Below are positions 8,108 to 16,916 of a stretch of DNA of 64,000 nt, in pieces. The translations under genes and the position numbers were made by a program. The DNA is from G963666705 sp963666705 (lineage in GTDB: Bacteria; Pseudomonadota; Alphaproteobacteria; CADEGL01), in assembly GCA_963666705.2 (NCBI GenBank), contig CAXXKO010000014.1:62001-126000 (forward strand), written 5' to 3'. The notes beneath the pieces are model-generated. The model had not been told where the DNA came from and searched no databases. It was given only the letters and a program-made list of their open reading frames with translations. Every line of letters begins with the position of its first letter. Within the stretch, counting starts at the first letter, position 1.

Positions 8108-8231
8108 GGCTGTGCTCCTGTGTGGCGTTTCTCCGAACATACATCCAAATCGGGGCGAAAGAGGGGCGCGGCGGCTTTACTTAGCTCTCGGCCGGGCGTT
8201 TTATTGCAACCTCACAGGGGAAGGCCATGCC

Positions 8232-9599
8232 GTGAGGGCGGAAAGCCACGAAGTGGTCGTCGTCGGCGGGGGGATCGCCGGGCTCGCCGCCGCCTGGGCC
8301 TTGCGCGACCGGGACGTGGTGCTGCTCGAGGAATCGGACCGCGTCGGCGGGCGCATCTTCGCCCAGGCCCGCGATCCCTACTGGCTCAACTTCGGCGCCC
8401 ATCTCATCGGCTTCCTCGATACCCCCATGGGGCGCCTCGCCAAGGAAGTCGGCGCCGAGGCGATCCCGGTCAAGGGCGAGCTGGCGGCCGTGTGGATGAA
8501 CGGGCGCCTCGTCCGCGGCGGCAGAATCGAGAGCTATCCCTTCCGCCTCGCCATGCCGCTTGCCGCGCGCCTCTCCCTCATGTGCACCGGGCTCAGGCTG
8601 CGCCGCGCCAACACCCGCGCCCTGCGCCACGTCGACGACCCGGTCCACGGCGACTACGAATATCCAGGCGACGTGGTGGAGGTGGGCGGCGACGCGGCGC
8701 TCGACGCCCGCTCCTTCGCCGACGTGCTCGGCCCCATGCACGCGGACGTGGCCGCCCTTCTCCGCTCGGCCACCAACCGCCTCACGGCGGAGCCGGTGGA
8801 GATGTCGGGGCATTTCGGCGCCGCTTTCGTCGGCAGCCTGTGGAATCTCGACCACCTGAACCGCCATATCATCCGGGGCGGCATGACCAGAATCGTGAAC
8901 GGCCTGGCCGAGCGCCTGGGCAACCGCATCACCACCGGCGCGGCGGTTAACCGCATTGTGCCGGGGGATGGAGGGGCGACGGTCCACGCCAACCAGGGCG
9001 GCGAGGAATTGGCACTCTCCGCCCGCCACGTGATCGTCGCCACGCCGGCGCCGGTCACGCGCGGGATCGTCGAGGGCCTGCCGGCAGACGAGGCCGCGGC
9101 GCTCGATTCCGTGCGCTACGGGCCGTTCGTGGTCATGGCCGTGCGCACGAACGAGACGGGCCCCATGACCTACGACGACATCTACGCCGTCCTCGTCGCC
9201 GGCCGCTCGGCCTGCATGATCTTCAACAGCATGAGCCCGCTGCGCGCGAAGGGTGCGGCGCGGGAGCCCGGCGGGGCCTTGATGATGTACGCCGGTGGCT
9301 GGCGCGCGGCCGAGCTCATGGGCCGGAGCGACGAGGACGTGCGCGACACCTTCCTCGCCGATCTCCACGCGGTCCTGCCCGAGACGCGCGGCTTCGTCGC
9401 GGAGACCGTGGTCCACCGCTGGCAGCGCGGCTTCCCCTACTGGCCGCCGGGTCGCCTCGCGCGGCAGGAGGCGCTCGCCCGCCCCCACCGCAACCTCCAT
9501 TTCGCCGGCGACTACCTCGAATACCCCTCAACCGACCCCGCGTCGCGCACCGGCCTCCTCGCGGCGCGCAACGTGCGGGCGCTGTTGGAAGGGGCGTAG
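8232..9599 (+). CDS. FAD-dependent amine oxidase/protoporphyrinogen oxidase-like protein
   Basis: 455 residues from GTG at 8232, preceded by AGGGGAAGG. The frame is open to 8106, but homology starts at the GTG. The N-terminal Rossmann motif is VVVVGGGIAGLAAAWAL, then LLEESDRVGGRI, the GG-doublet typical of flavin amine oxidases. The C-terminal FAD motif is LHFAGDYLEYPS. The family oxidises amines or porphyrin/carotenoid-type substrates; the substrate here is unknown. A close paralogue, frameshifted, lies at 15528-16890 on the other side of the NTPase operon, suggesting an old tandem duplication split by later insertions. Confidence 0.85.
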   Translation: MRAESHEVVVVGGGIAGLAAAWALRDRDVVLLEESDRVGGRIFAQARDPYWLNFGAHLIGFLDTPMGRLAKEVGAEAIPVKGELAAVWMNGRLVRGGRIESYPFRLAMPLAARLSLMCTGLRLRRANTRALRHVDDPVHGDYEYPGDVVEVGGDAALDARSFADVLGPMHADVAALLRSATNRLTAEPVEMSGHFGAAFVGSLWNLDHLNRHIIRGGMTRIVNGLAERLGNRITTGAAVNRIVPGDGGATVHANQGGEELALSARHVIVATPAPVTRGIVEGLPADEAAALDSVRYGPFVVMAVRTNETGPMTYDDIYAVLVAGRSACMIFNSMSPLRAKGAAREPGGALMMYAGGWRAAELMGRSDEDVRDTFLADLHAVLPETRGFVAETVVHRWQRGFPYWPPGRLARQEALARPHRNLHFAGDYLEYPSTDPASRTGLLAARNVRALLEGA

Positions 9600-9642
9600 G
9601 GGTCGCGGAGACCCATATTCTCCAATTCATAGGGCACATGCG

Positions 9643-9671
9643 GGATCGAGTAAAACCTTGGAACTCGATCC
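9643..9671. promoter_or_regulatory. Inverted repeat upstream of NTPase operon
   Basis: GGATCGAGT (9643-9651) and ACTCGATCC (9663-9671) form a perfect 9-bp stem with an 11-nt spacer. It lies 44 bp after the amine oxidase stop and just before the phased ATTGCCAA repeats. It could terminate the oxidase transcript or be an operator; there is no clear U-run after it. Confidence 0.5.
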
Positions 9672-9683
9672 TGCAATAATTTC

Positions 9684-9743
9684 ATTGCCAAAATTTTTAT
9701 TGCCAATATGATAATTGCCAATTCTTTCATTGTGAGATGAATC
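9684..9743. repeat. Four phased 15-bp direct repeats (ATTGCCAA core)
   Basis: ATTGCCAA starts at 9684, 9699 and 9714, and the degenerate ATTGTGAG at 9729: an exact 15-bp period. The intervening seven bases are A/T-rich and variable (AATTTTT, TATGATA, TTCTTTC). The array ends within 10 bp of the NTPase start codon at 9745, so it overlaps the ribosome-binding region and probably the promoter. Such iteron-like spacing suggests cooperative binding of a protein to one operator array. The block is strikingly A/T-rich against the GC-rich flanks. Confidence 0.75.
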
Positions 9744-9744
9744 G

Positions 9745-10944
9745 ATGCGGAACATAACGGGCCAGGCAGTCGTTGGAGACGATCTCTTCGGGCGCGATTA
9801 CGAGGTGGGGCAGCTATGGGAGAAGCTGGAGCGAGGCGAGCACATTTTGATGTTGGCACCCCGGCGTGTCGGGAAAACCAGTCTGATGTTGGAGCTCCAA
9901 CGCGCACCCAGGCCAGACTGGGATGTCATATACCTCGACCTCGAATCTGGCGACAGCCCAGCCGATTGCTTCGCGGCGATACTCGCCGGATTGGCGGACC
10001 ATCCGAAGTACCGCAGTTGGCTGGAGACGATTCCGTTTCGTGAGTCCGTGGGAAAAGTGCTCAGGGGTCTCTCGGCGAGTGCGGATTTTGGTGTGGTGCA
10101 AGTCGAAATAAAGCGTGCCTTGGCTGGAGACTGGGAGCATGCCGCCGTCCAATTGCACGGTCGGCTAGCGCGGCTGCCGGATGGCGGCGCGAGGCTTGTC
10201 CTGGTGCTTGACGAGCTGCCGATCCTCGTATCGCGCGTTCTCAAGACGGATACGGGAGGAGCCGAGGCGGGGGCCTTGCTTTCCCGATTGCGGGAAATGC
10301 GTCAGGCACCGGATTTACGAAACCGCGTTCTCACGTTGGTCGGAGGCTCCATCGGCCTCGAAGGCATCCTCAGGCGCGCGGGGCTCTCGGGCATGATCAA
10401 CGACCTCTCGCCATTACGCGTGAAATCTTGGGATCGGCCCACCGCGGTCGCGTTCCTCTCAAAGCTCGGGCAGGACAACGAATTCCCTCTTGGCGACGGA
10501 CATATCGACCAGATGCTCGATCTCCTTCGCGAACCTGTTCCCTATCACGTGCAGCTCTTGTTTTCCGAGGTCCACCAAGCCAGCAGGGGTATTCCCGGCG
10601 ACGTTACACCGGAAGCTATCGAACGGTGTTTTCGGGAGCGGCTCGCCGGAACCAGTGGGACGTCACATCTCGACCACCAAGCGGTACGTCTTGAGACCAC
10701 GCTTACGGAGCAAGAGCGCGAGATGGCACAGGTCATTCTAGGTCGAGCCGGCCGCTCAAAGAATGGTGCCAACGTCACTGATGTCCGCAGCCAACCAGGA
10801 CAGAACGAGCGGCTGTTTCTTTCCGTGATACGGGAGTTAGAGGCGGAAGGCTACGTCGAGTGCGACGAAGGAGTTGTTCGGTTTCGCTCCAATCTTCTAA
10901 GGGAATGGTGGAGACGTAACCAACCGACAGCGAGGATCCGATGA
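9745..10944 (+). CDS. AAA/STAND-like ATPase, first gene of a two-gene NTPase operon
   Basis: 399 residues, no known name. A Walker A motif LAPRRVGKTS (residues 37-46) follows an upstream GRDYEVGQLWEKL box. Walker B is RLVLVLDELP (about 150-158), and VLTLVGGSIGLE resembles sensor 1. Residues about 310-395 form a predicted winged helix (LTEQEREMAQVIL through VIRELEAEGYVEC), as in archaeal-type ATPases. No nuclease, TIR, protease or membrane effector is visible. Its stop overlaps the start of the next gene by ATGA, so the two are translationally coupled. Base composition is clearly less GC-rich than the neighbours, suggesting transfer. A plausible role is nucleotide-dependent sensing or assembly with the TPR partner; function is unknown. 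Confidence 0.8.
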   Translation: MRNITGQAVVGDDLFGRDYEVGQLWEKLERGEHILMLAPRRVGKTSLMLELQRAPRPDWDVIYLDLESGDSPADCFAAILAGLADHPKYRSWLETIPFRESVGKVLRGLSASADFGVVQVEIKRALAGDWEHAAVQLHGRLARLPDGGARLVLVLDELPILVSRVLKTDTGGAEAGALLSRLREMRQAPDLRNRVLTLVGGSIGLEGILRRAGLSGMINDLSPLRVKSWDRPTAVAFLSKLGQDNEFPLGDGHIDQMLDLLREPVPYHVQLLFSEVHQASRGIPGDVTPEAIERCFRERLAGTSGTSHLDHQAVRLETTLTEQEREMAQVILGRAGRSKNGANVTDVRSQPGQNERLFLSVIRELEAEGYVECDEGVVRFRSNLLREWWRRNQPTARIR

Positions 10945-13900
10945 TTCGCCAGCGCCTCTACAATCCGGCTCATCTTACTCCCGAAGAGCTGAAAGCGTCG
11001 TTCGCCGTCCGCGACCGGGTGCAGGTCCTCGAAGACATGCTGACAGTGATCCGCGAGGAGGTGCCCGACAGGCCGTGCCAGCACATGATGATCATTGGCC
11101 AGCGCGGAATGGGCAAGACTACCCTCGGCCTGAGCCTTCTCGAGTCGGTCAAGGACGACGCTGAGCTGGCCTCACAATGGCAACCGGTGGCGTTCTACGA
11201 GGAAAGCTACGGCATAGGCGATTTGGCGGGTTTCTGGCTGGCCGCACTTCGCCACCTGACACACGCCGTCGAGGACGCAAGTTGGGAGGAAAAGGCGGAC
11301 GATCTCGAAAAGCAGGAGCGTGATGCAGAACGGCTCGCCGCTTACGCCCTCGCGGCGCTTCAGGATTTCTGCGCGGAGAGCGGTAAGCGGCTCATCCTGT
11401 TCGTCGAGAATTTCGACGGAATCCTGGATCAGTTCCGGGATCAGCGCGACGTGCATGCCCTCCGTGCAGCCTTGATCGAGCGACCCGAGTTTCTATTCAT
11501 CGGCTCCGCCAGTTCGGTATTCGGGCGCATCCTCAGCCACGGCGAGCCGCTCTACGAGTTCTTCCGGCTCTTTGTCCTCGAAGGCCTCGGAGGCGAGGAG
11601 ACCGTCCGAATGCTGGAGACGCTCGCCGAGCGAGAAGGCAACGCCGACGTGAGTGAGACGATCGGACGGGAGCGCGGCCGGGTGGAAACGGTCCGCCGTC
11701 TGACGGGTGGCAACCCACGGCTCCTGGTCCTCGCATACCGGATGCTGGGCGAGTCCCCCTTCGGCTCCGCTCGCGAGGATCTGGAAAGCCTCATCGACGA
11801 GCAAACGCCCTACTTCAAGTCGCGGATCGAGGAGTTGCCGCCGCAAGCTCGCAGGGTCTTCCACTGTCTCGCGGGAGGCTGGGAGCCGATGCTCGCCCGC
11901 GAAGTCGCCGAGGCGGCGCGACTCTCCTCCTCACATGCGAGCGCCCAGCTCAAGAGCTTGGCCCAATTGGGCTTCGTACGGGAGGTTCGGCTCCCGCGCG
12001 CGAAGAAAGTTCGCTACGAGGTCAGCGAGAGATTCTACAACATATACTATCTGTTGCGTTTTTCGCGCGCCGGCCGAGAGCGCCTGGAGCGCCTCATCGC
12101 CTTCCTTCACGATCTCTTCGGTGCGACAGGCTTGCGCGGCGTCTTTGGTGCGACCCTGGCGGCGATACGCGCGAACGAGCTCGCCGCCAGCGAAGCCCCC
12201 GAGCTTCTTGAAATTCTCGGCGGATACGTGGCGCGGGATCGGGGCTTCGAAGGGCGAGAGGAGTGGTGGCAGGAGGCCTTGCGTCTGAGTCTCACACGCA
12301 ATTTCGACCCGCGCAAACTTCTTGAATTCGCGAACGACATACTCGGCCCGGACGCGTCTATCACTGACAAGCTGGAAGCGTTTTTTGTTAAATCCTCGGA
12401 AGAGCACCCTGGCAATTCTGAGGTATGGCGGCAACTAGGTACCAAGCTCATAGACGCCGGGCGTTTGAACGATGCGGAAGCAGCGTGCCGCAAGGCTGTC
12501 GAGGCGAAACCGGATGACGTAGAAGCCTGGGGAATTTTGGGATTTGTGCTGGGTCAACTCGGTCGCTCTAGCGAAGCAGTCGCCGCGATCGAACATTTGC
12601 TCGAAATGGTGCACCCCGACGACCCCGTGGAACTGCGGATAGAGGTGGTATTCGGGCTTGGCAATTTGGGCAGGAACTTGGAACAGCTCGACCGAATGGA
12701 CGAGTCGATAGCCGCCTATCGCCGCATATCAGAGTTCGTGTGCGGCGACGATTTGACAGAACTACGCTTGATGGCCGCGACGGGACTCTCCCATAGCGCT
12801 TGGTTGATAGATCAGCTCGACCGCCGAGAAGACGCGATTGACGCTTACAAGAGCGTGCTGGACTTCGTACGTCCCGATGATCCGGCCGAGTTGCGGGCGC
12901 TGGGAGCTAGTTGCCTTTTCAACTTGGGCGTGACGCTGGGACGGCTCGAACGCCGGCAAGACGCGATCGCCGCCTATGATCGTGTCCTTGAGTTCGTGGA
13001 TTCCGACGACCCGGCGCCTTTACGTCAGTTGGCAGCAAAGGCCCATATCGGGAGGGGCATGGCGCTAGATCAACTCGATCAGCCCGAGGATGCGATTGCT
13101 ATTTATGACAATCTGCTTGGATTCGTGCGCGTAAATGACCCGGCAGAGCTGCGGAAGGGCGCTGCAATGAGCCTCTATTATAAGGGCTTGGCGCTAGAGA
13201 CACTCAAGCTCCCCGAAGATGCGATTGCCGCATACGATCAGATCGTTGAGTATCTGCGGCCGGGAGACTCAGCCGATCTGAGGGAGCATGCAGCGAGTGG
13301 TCTCTACAACAAGGGAGCGATCTTAACTCAACTCGAACGGCCCAAAGATGCAATTGTCGAATTTGATCGGCTCACTGAGTACGTGCGACTAGACGACCCA
13401 GCCGAGCTAAGGGAGCCTGCGGCGAAGGGTCTCCATGACAAGGGCTTGATCCTATGGCAATTCGGCCGCCACGAGGAAGCCATAGTCACATACGAACGGG
13501 TCCGCGAATACGCGCGCCCGGATGACCCCATCGAGCTGCGAGGGATTGCAGCGTTAGCCCTCTTCCGCAAGGGCATGGCGCTATCGAAACTCGACCGCTC
13601 CGACGAAGCCATTTCCGCCTTCGACTGTATCTATACCTATGTGCGCCCTGACGACCCAGCGCAATTACGAGAGATCGTGGCGGCGAGTTTCAGCCTCATG
13701 GGCAAGATTCTGGAGGAACTCGGCCGGCTCGAGGAAGCGGAACGCAGTTACAAAAAGGCCATGGAAATCGTACCGAACGATGCTGATCTACTGAATGGTC
13801 TTGCGTGGAGCATGTTGCTTCAGGAGGACTATGCCCGACTCTCCGAAGCCGAAAAATATGCTCGTCGTGCCGTTGAGTTGGCGCCTGATAATGCTAATAC

Positions 13901-14240
13901 TCTCCATACCCTCTCCGACGTCCTCGCCCGGCGTAACAAGTGGGTGGAATCCATGGATTGCCTCGAGCGCGCCGTAAACGAGGGCGGCAATGACTGGTGC
14001 GAAAAGGGATCAGTTGACCTCACCCGCTCGTTTATCGCGGCCGCCGCCGCCGGTCATATCCAGCGGGTTAAGGAGATTATGGCGGATGCTGGCTTGACGG
14101 AAAGTATGGAGCCGCTCTGGCATGCACTGAGGGCGGAGCTTGGTGAGGAGCTCGAGCCCCTGCCCGCCGAGGTCATGGACGCGGTGAAGGAAGTCCGGCG
14201 GCGGATCGCCGAGCCGTCTCCAAATCCGGGTATCCAGTGA
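10941..14240 (+). CDS. STAND-like ATPase with long array of 43-residue TPR-like repeats
   Basis: 1099 residues. An N-terminal P-loop NTPase has Walker A GQRGMGKTT (53-61) and Walker B RLILFVENFDGIL (about 149-161). The segment LTGGNPRLLVLAYRML matches the GxP-type motif of STAND NTPases. A winged helix at about 305-375 includes REVAEAARLSSSHASAQLKS. After a linker, residues about 541-930 hold nine near-contiguous repeats of exactly 43 residues with consensus (D/E)AIxAYxxxxxFVRPDDPAELR then AAxxLxxKGxxLxxL. They are followed by two or three conventional TPRs (RLEEAERSYKKAMEIVPND). This is sensor-type architecture: ATPase, wHTH, then a superhelical ligand-binding array. No catalytic effector is seen. 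Its ATGA overlap with the preceding ATPase implies they act together. Confidence 0.82.
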   Translation: MIRQRLYNPAHLTPEELKASFAVRDRVQVLEDMLTVIREEVPDRPCQHMMIIGQRGMGKTTLGLSLLESVKDDAELASQWQPVAFYEESYGIGDLAGFWLAALRHLTHAVEDASWEEKADDLEKQERDAERLAAYALAALQDFCAESGKRLILFVENFDGILDQFRDQRDVHALRAALIERPEFLFIGSASSVFGRILSHGEPLYEFFRLFVLEGLGGEETVRMLETLAEREGNADVSETIGRERGRVETVRRLTGGNPRLLVLAYRMLGESPFGSAREDLESLIDEQTPYFKSRIEELPPQARRVFHCLAGGWEPMLAREVAEAARLSSSHASAQLKSLAQLGFVREVRLPRAKKVRYEVSERFYNIYYLLRFSRAGRERLERLIAFLHDLFGATGLRGVFGATLAAIRANELAASEAPELLEILGGYVARDRGFEGREEWWQEALRLSLTRNFDPRKLLEFANDILGPDASITDKLEAFFVKSSEEHPGNSEVWRQLGTKLIDAGRLNDAEAACRKAVEAKPDDVEAWGILGFVLGQLGRSSEAVAAIEHLLEMVHPDDPVELRIEVVFGLGNLGRNLEQLDRMDESIAAYRRISEFVCGDDLTELRLMAATGLSHSAWLIDQLDRREDAIDAYKSVLDFVRPDDPAELRALGASCLFNLGVTLGRLERRQDAIAAYDRVLEFVDSDDPAPLRQLAAKAHIGRGMALDQLDQPEDAIAIYDNLLGFVRVNDPAELRKGAAMSLYYKGLALETLKLPEDAIAAYDQIVEYLRPGDSADLREHAASGLYNKGAILTQLERPKDAIVEFDRLTEYVRLDDPAELREPAAKGLHDKGLILWQFGRHEEAIVTYERVREYARPDDPIELRGIAALALFRKGMALSKLDRSDEAISAFDCIYTYVRPDDPAQLREIVAASFSLMGKILEELGRLEEAERSYKKAMEIVPNDADLLNGLAWSMLLQEDYARLSEAEKYARRAVELAPDNANTLHTLSDVLARRNKWVESMDCLERAVNEGGNDWCEKGSVDLTRSFIAAAAAGHIQRVKEIMADAGLTESMEPLWHALRAELGEELEPLPAEVMDAVKEVRRRIAEPSPNPGIQ

Positions 14241-14269
14241 GCATTGCTCGGCCGCCCGGCTTGGTAATA

Positions 14270-15432
14270 CCAACGAGCATTAATCAGAACCTATGTGCCC
14301 ATTTCCTCAGACCGATGGACATGATCTTCCACGGCTGGTCGATGAGCTTGTTCCAGGCTTGGCAACAGATGGCGACGATATCGTCGTATGACTTGAAGAT
14401 CCGGTTGGACAGCCAGTTGTCGCGCATGAACTGCCAAATGTTCTCCACGGGGTTCAGCTCGGGCGCCCTCGGCGGCAAGGGCAGCAGCGTGATGTTGGCC
14501 GGGACTTCGAGCTTGCCGGTGGTGTGCCATCCGGCCCGATCGAGGATGAGCACGGCGTGGGCGCCCGACGCCACCTGGGACGAGATTTCATCGAGGTGCC
14601 ATTGCATGGCCTTGGTGTTGCAGCGGGGCAGGACGAGGCCCGCGCCGACGCCGCGTTGGGGACAGATGGCGCCAAAGATATAGGCCGACTTCGTACGTTG
14701 GTCCTTGGCCGCCGTGGGCCGGCTGCCGCGTCTCGCCCAGCGCCGCGTGAGCTTGGTTTTCTGGCCGACCCGGGCCTCGTCCTGCCACCAGATCTCTATG
14801 GCGGTGTCGGCTGGAAGGCCGGTGCGGATCTCTTCCAGCTCGGCCGCGAAGTTTTTTTAAAATCCTCGACCGCGAACTCGTTCTGCCCCTTGTGCCGCGG
14901 CCGCGCCGATATCTTGCTGAACCCCAGCGCCCGCAGCTCGCGGCCTACGCTCGACTCCTCAAGCGAGATGCCAAACTCCTCGAATATCCAAAGCGCCAAG
15001 TCCTTCCGGCGCCAGCGCACAACGCCGTGGATCGCCGGGATCGGCCCGTCCTCGACGAGCCGGGCAAGAGCCTGGCGTTGCGCATCGTCGAGCTTGCGCG
15101 GCTTGCCCGTCGCCTTGCCGTCAATCAGACCATCCGGCCCTTTGGCGTTGAACCGAAGAACCCAGTCGCGGATGACTTGAAGCCCGACATCGCCGAGCCG
15201 AGCCGCGTCCGTACGCCGGCCCCCATCGTAGATCACCGCCAGCGCAAGAAGACGCCGGCTCTGGCCCGCATCCTTCGATGCCTTGGCCAATCGACGCAAA
15301 CGCGGACCATCAAAATCCGCGCGTAACGAAACCGCTCTGCTCATGGCGAACCTCCAAAGCCGTTCGCCTCATTGATTCAGACTTTTGACCGATTGGGAAT
15401 CCCCTAAACGAGTCTCATTCAATGCCCGATGG
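14270..15432 (-). mobile_element. IS630-family insertion sequence with frameshifted transposase
   Basis: About 1163 bp. The inverted ends read CCAACGAGCATTAATCAGAAC at the left and, inward, CCATCGGGCATTGAATGAGAC at the right. They are flanked by TA (14268-14269 and 15433-15434). It lies between the TPR-ATPase stop and the frameshifted flavin oxidase. Transposase is on the minus strand in two overlapping frames. Confidence 0.85.
14284..15344 (-). CDS. IS630-family transposase, expressed by -1 frameshift
   Basis: The first frame (start 15344) encodes the helix-turn-helix half (SRRLLALAVIYDGG, GLQVIRDWVLRFN). It reaches a run of seven A residues on the coding strand (14852-14858, TTTTAAAAAAAC). 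A -1 slip there joins exactly to the second frame, giving ...FKKNFAAELEEIRTGLP and then the catalytic half. The DDE residues are WWQDEARVG, LILDRAGWH and PVENIWQFM. The fused protein is about 353 residues, the normal IS630 length, so this is probably programmed frameshifting rather than decay. Ends at 14284. Confidence 0.82.
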
Positions 15433-15527
15433 TATAACTTCTCACACTCATCGGATGCCCCCCATCGTCCCTTTACTTTGCCCGACTCGCGGCCCTCAAT
15501 AGGGCGGCGCATGACAGGGGATTCCCC

Positions 15528-16890
15528 ATGACCGATGAGAAGCACGAAGTCGTCATCGTCGGCGGGGGCATCAGCCGGGCTCGCCGCCGCCTGGGCCTTG
15601 CGCGACCGGGACGTGGTGCTGCTGGAAGAGGCCGAGCGCGTCGGCGGGCGCATCTTCACCCAGTGGCGCGAGCCCAACTGGCTCGTCACCGGCGCCCATT
15701 TCGTCGGCGACCCGACCTCGCCCCTCGGCGGACTGGCGGTGGAATTGGGCGCCGAGCTGCTGCCCGCAAAGGGCGATATGGCGGCCGTGTGGATGAACGG
15801 GCGCCTGCTTCGCGGCGGCCGCTCGGAGACCTTTCCCTTCCGCCTGCCCATGTCGCTCGGCGGCCGCCTCTCCCTGATACGGACGGGCCTCAGGCTGCGC
15901 CGCGCCCATGCGCGCGCGACGCGGGGCCTCGAAGACCCCATCCACAGCGACTATGGCTTCGATGGCGACGAAGTCGTGGTGAAGGGCGATGCGGGGCTCG
16001 ACGCCATACCGTTCTCAGAGGCGCTCGGGCGCATGCACCCCGAGGTGGCGAGCATCTTCCGCACCGTCACCAACCGCGTGACGGCGGAGCCCCACGAGAT
16101 GTCGGCCCAATACGGCGCCGCCCTCGCGGCCAACCTGTGGAGCGCTTCCATGCCCCGCAACACCATCCGCGGCGGGTTGGGCGTGCTCGTCGAAGGCCTG
16201 GCGGCGCGGCTCGACAACCGGGTCGTCGCGGGCGCGCGGGTCGAGGCGGTCACCCAGGGGAGCGACGGGGTCGAGGTCCGCGCCACGCGCGACGGCGAGG
16301 GATTCGCGGTCCGCGCCCAATACGCCATCATCGCGACTCCAGCCCCCGTCACGCGCCAGATCGTCGCCGATCTACCCGTGGACAAGATCGCGGCGCTCGA
16401 CGCCGTCCGCTACGGCCCCTTCGTCATCATGGCCGCGCTCACCACCGAGACGGGGCCGATGCCCTACGACGATATCTATATGGTGGGCGTCGTCGACCGG
16501 TCCTTCCACATGCTGTACAACACCATGAACCCGGCGCGCGACGCGAACGGCCCGCGCGCGCCCGGCGGGGCGCTGACCATGCTCGCGGGCGCGCGCCAGG
16601 CCGCGGCCCTCACGGCCCGCCCCGACGACGAGATCCGCGAGTTGTTCCTTGCCGACCTCCACGAGATCTCCCCCGAGACCCGCGGCATCGTCGCGGAGAC
16701 CTGGGTCCAGCGCTGGGAGCGGGGCTACCCATACTGGGCGACGGGGCGCCTCGGCCACCAGGGCGCGCTGGCGCGGCCCCACGGCAACGTTCATTTCGCC
16801 GGCGACTACCTGGCCTACGGCTCGACCGGCCCGGCCGCGCGCTCGGCCAAGATGGCGGCGCGGGTCGTCCGCCGAAAGCTCACCGCCTAG
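15528..16890 (+). pseudogene. Frameshifted FAD-dependent amine oxidase paralogue
   Basis: This reads as a close paralogue of the oxidase at 8232. Translation from ATG 15528 gives MTDEKHEVVIVGGGI, then a single extra base (A at 15573) shifts the frame. The remainder, AGLAAAWALRDRDVVLLEE to the end at 16890, is intact in the next frame. The shift lies inside the GxGxxG FAD-binding motif, so neither frame alone would bind FAD. Past it, the reading frame is undamaged for about 440 codons, which suggests a recent mutation or a base-calling error. Intact length would be about 453 residues. It is preceded by the IS630 right end. Confidence 0.8.
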
Positions 16891-16916
16891 GCCAGCCCGA
16901 ACGGATGGAGAATTAC

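Noticed and set aside
10941..14240. Direct assignment as a known Avs-type antiphage protein
   Set aside because: No N-terminal effector domain is visible and the partner ATPase is not part of known Avs systems; only the NTPase-TPR layout is shared.
14284..15344. Treating the IS630 at 14.3 kb as a pseudogene
   Set aside because: The two frames join exactly by a -1 slip at an A7 run to a full-length transposase.
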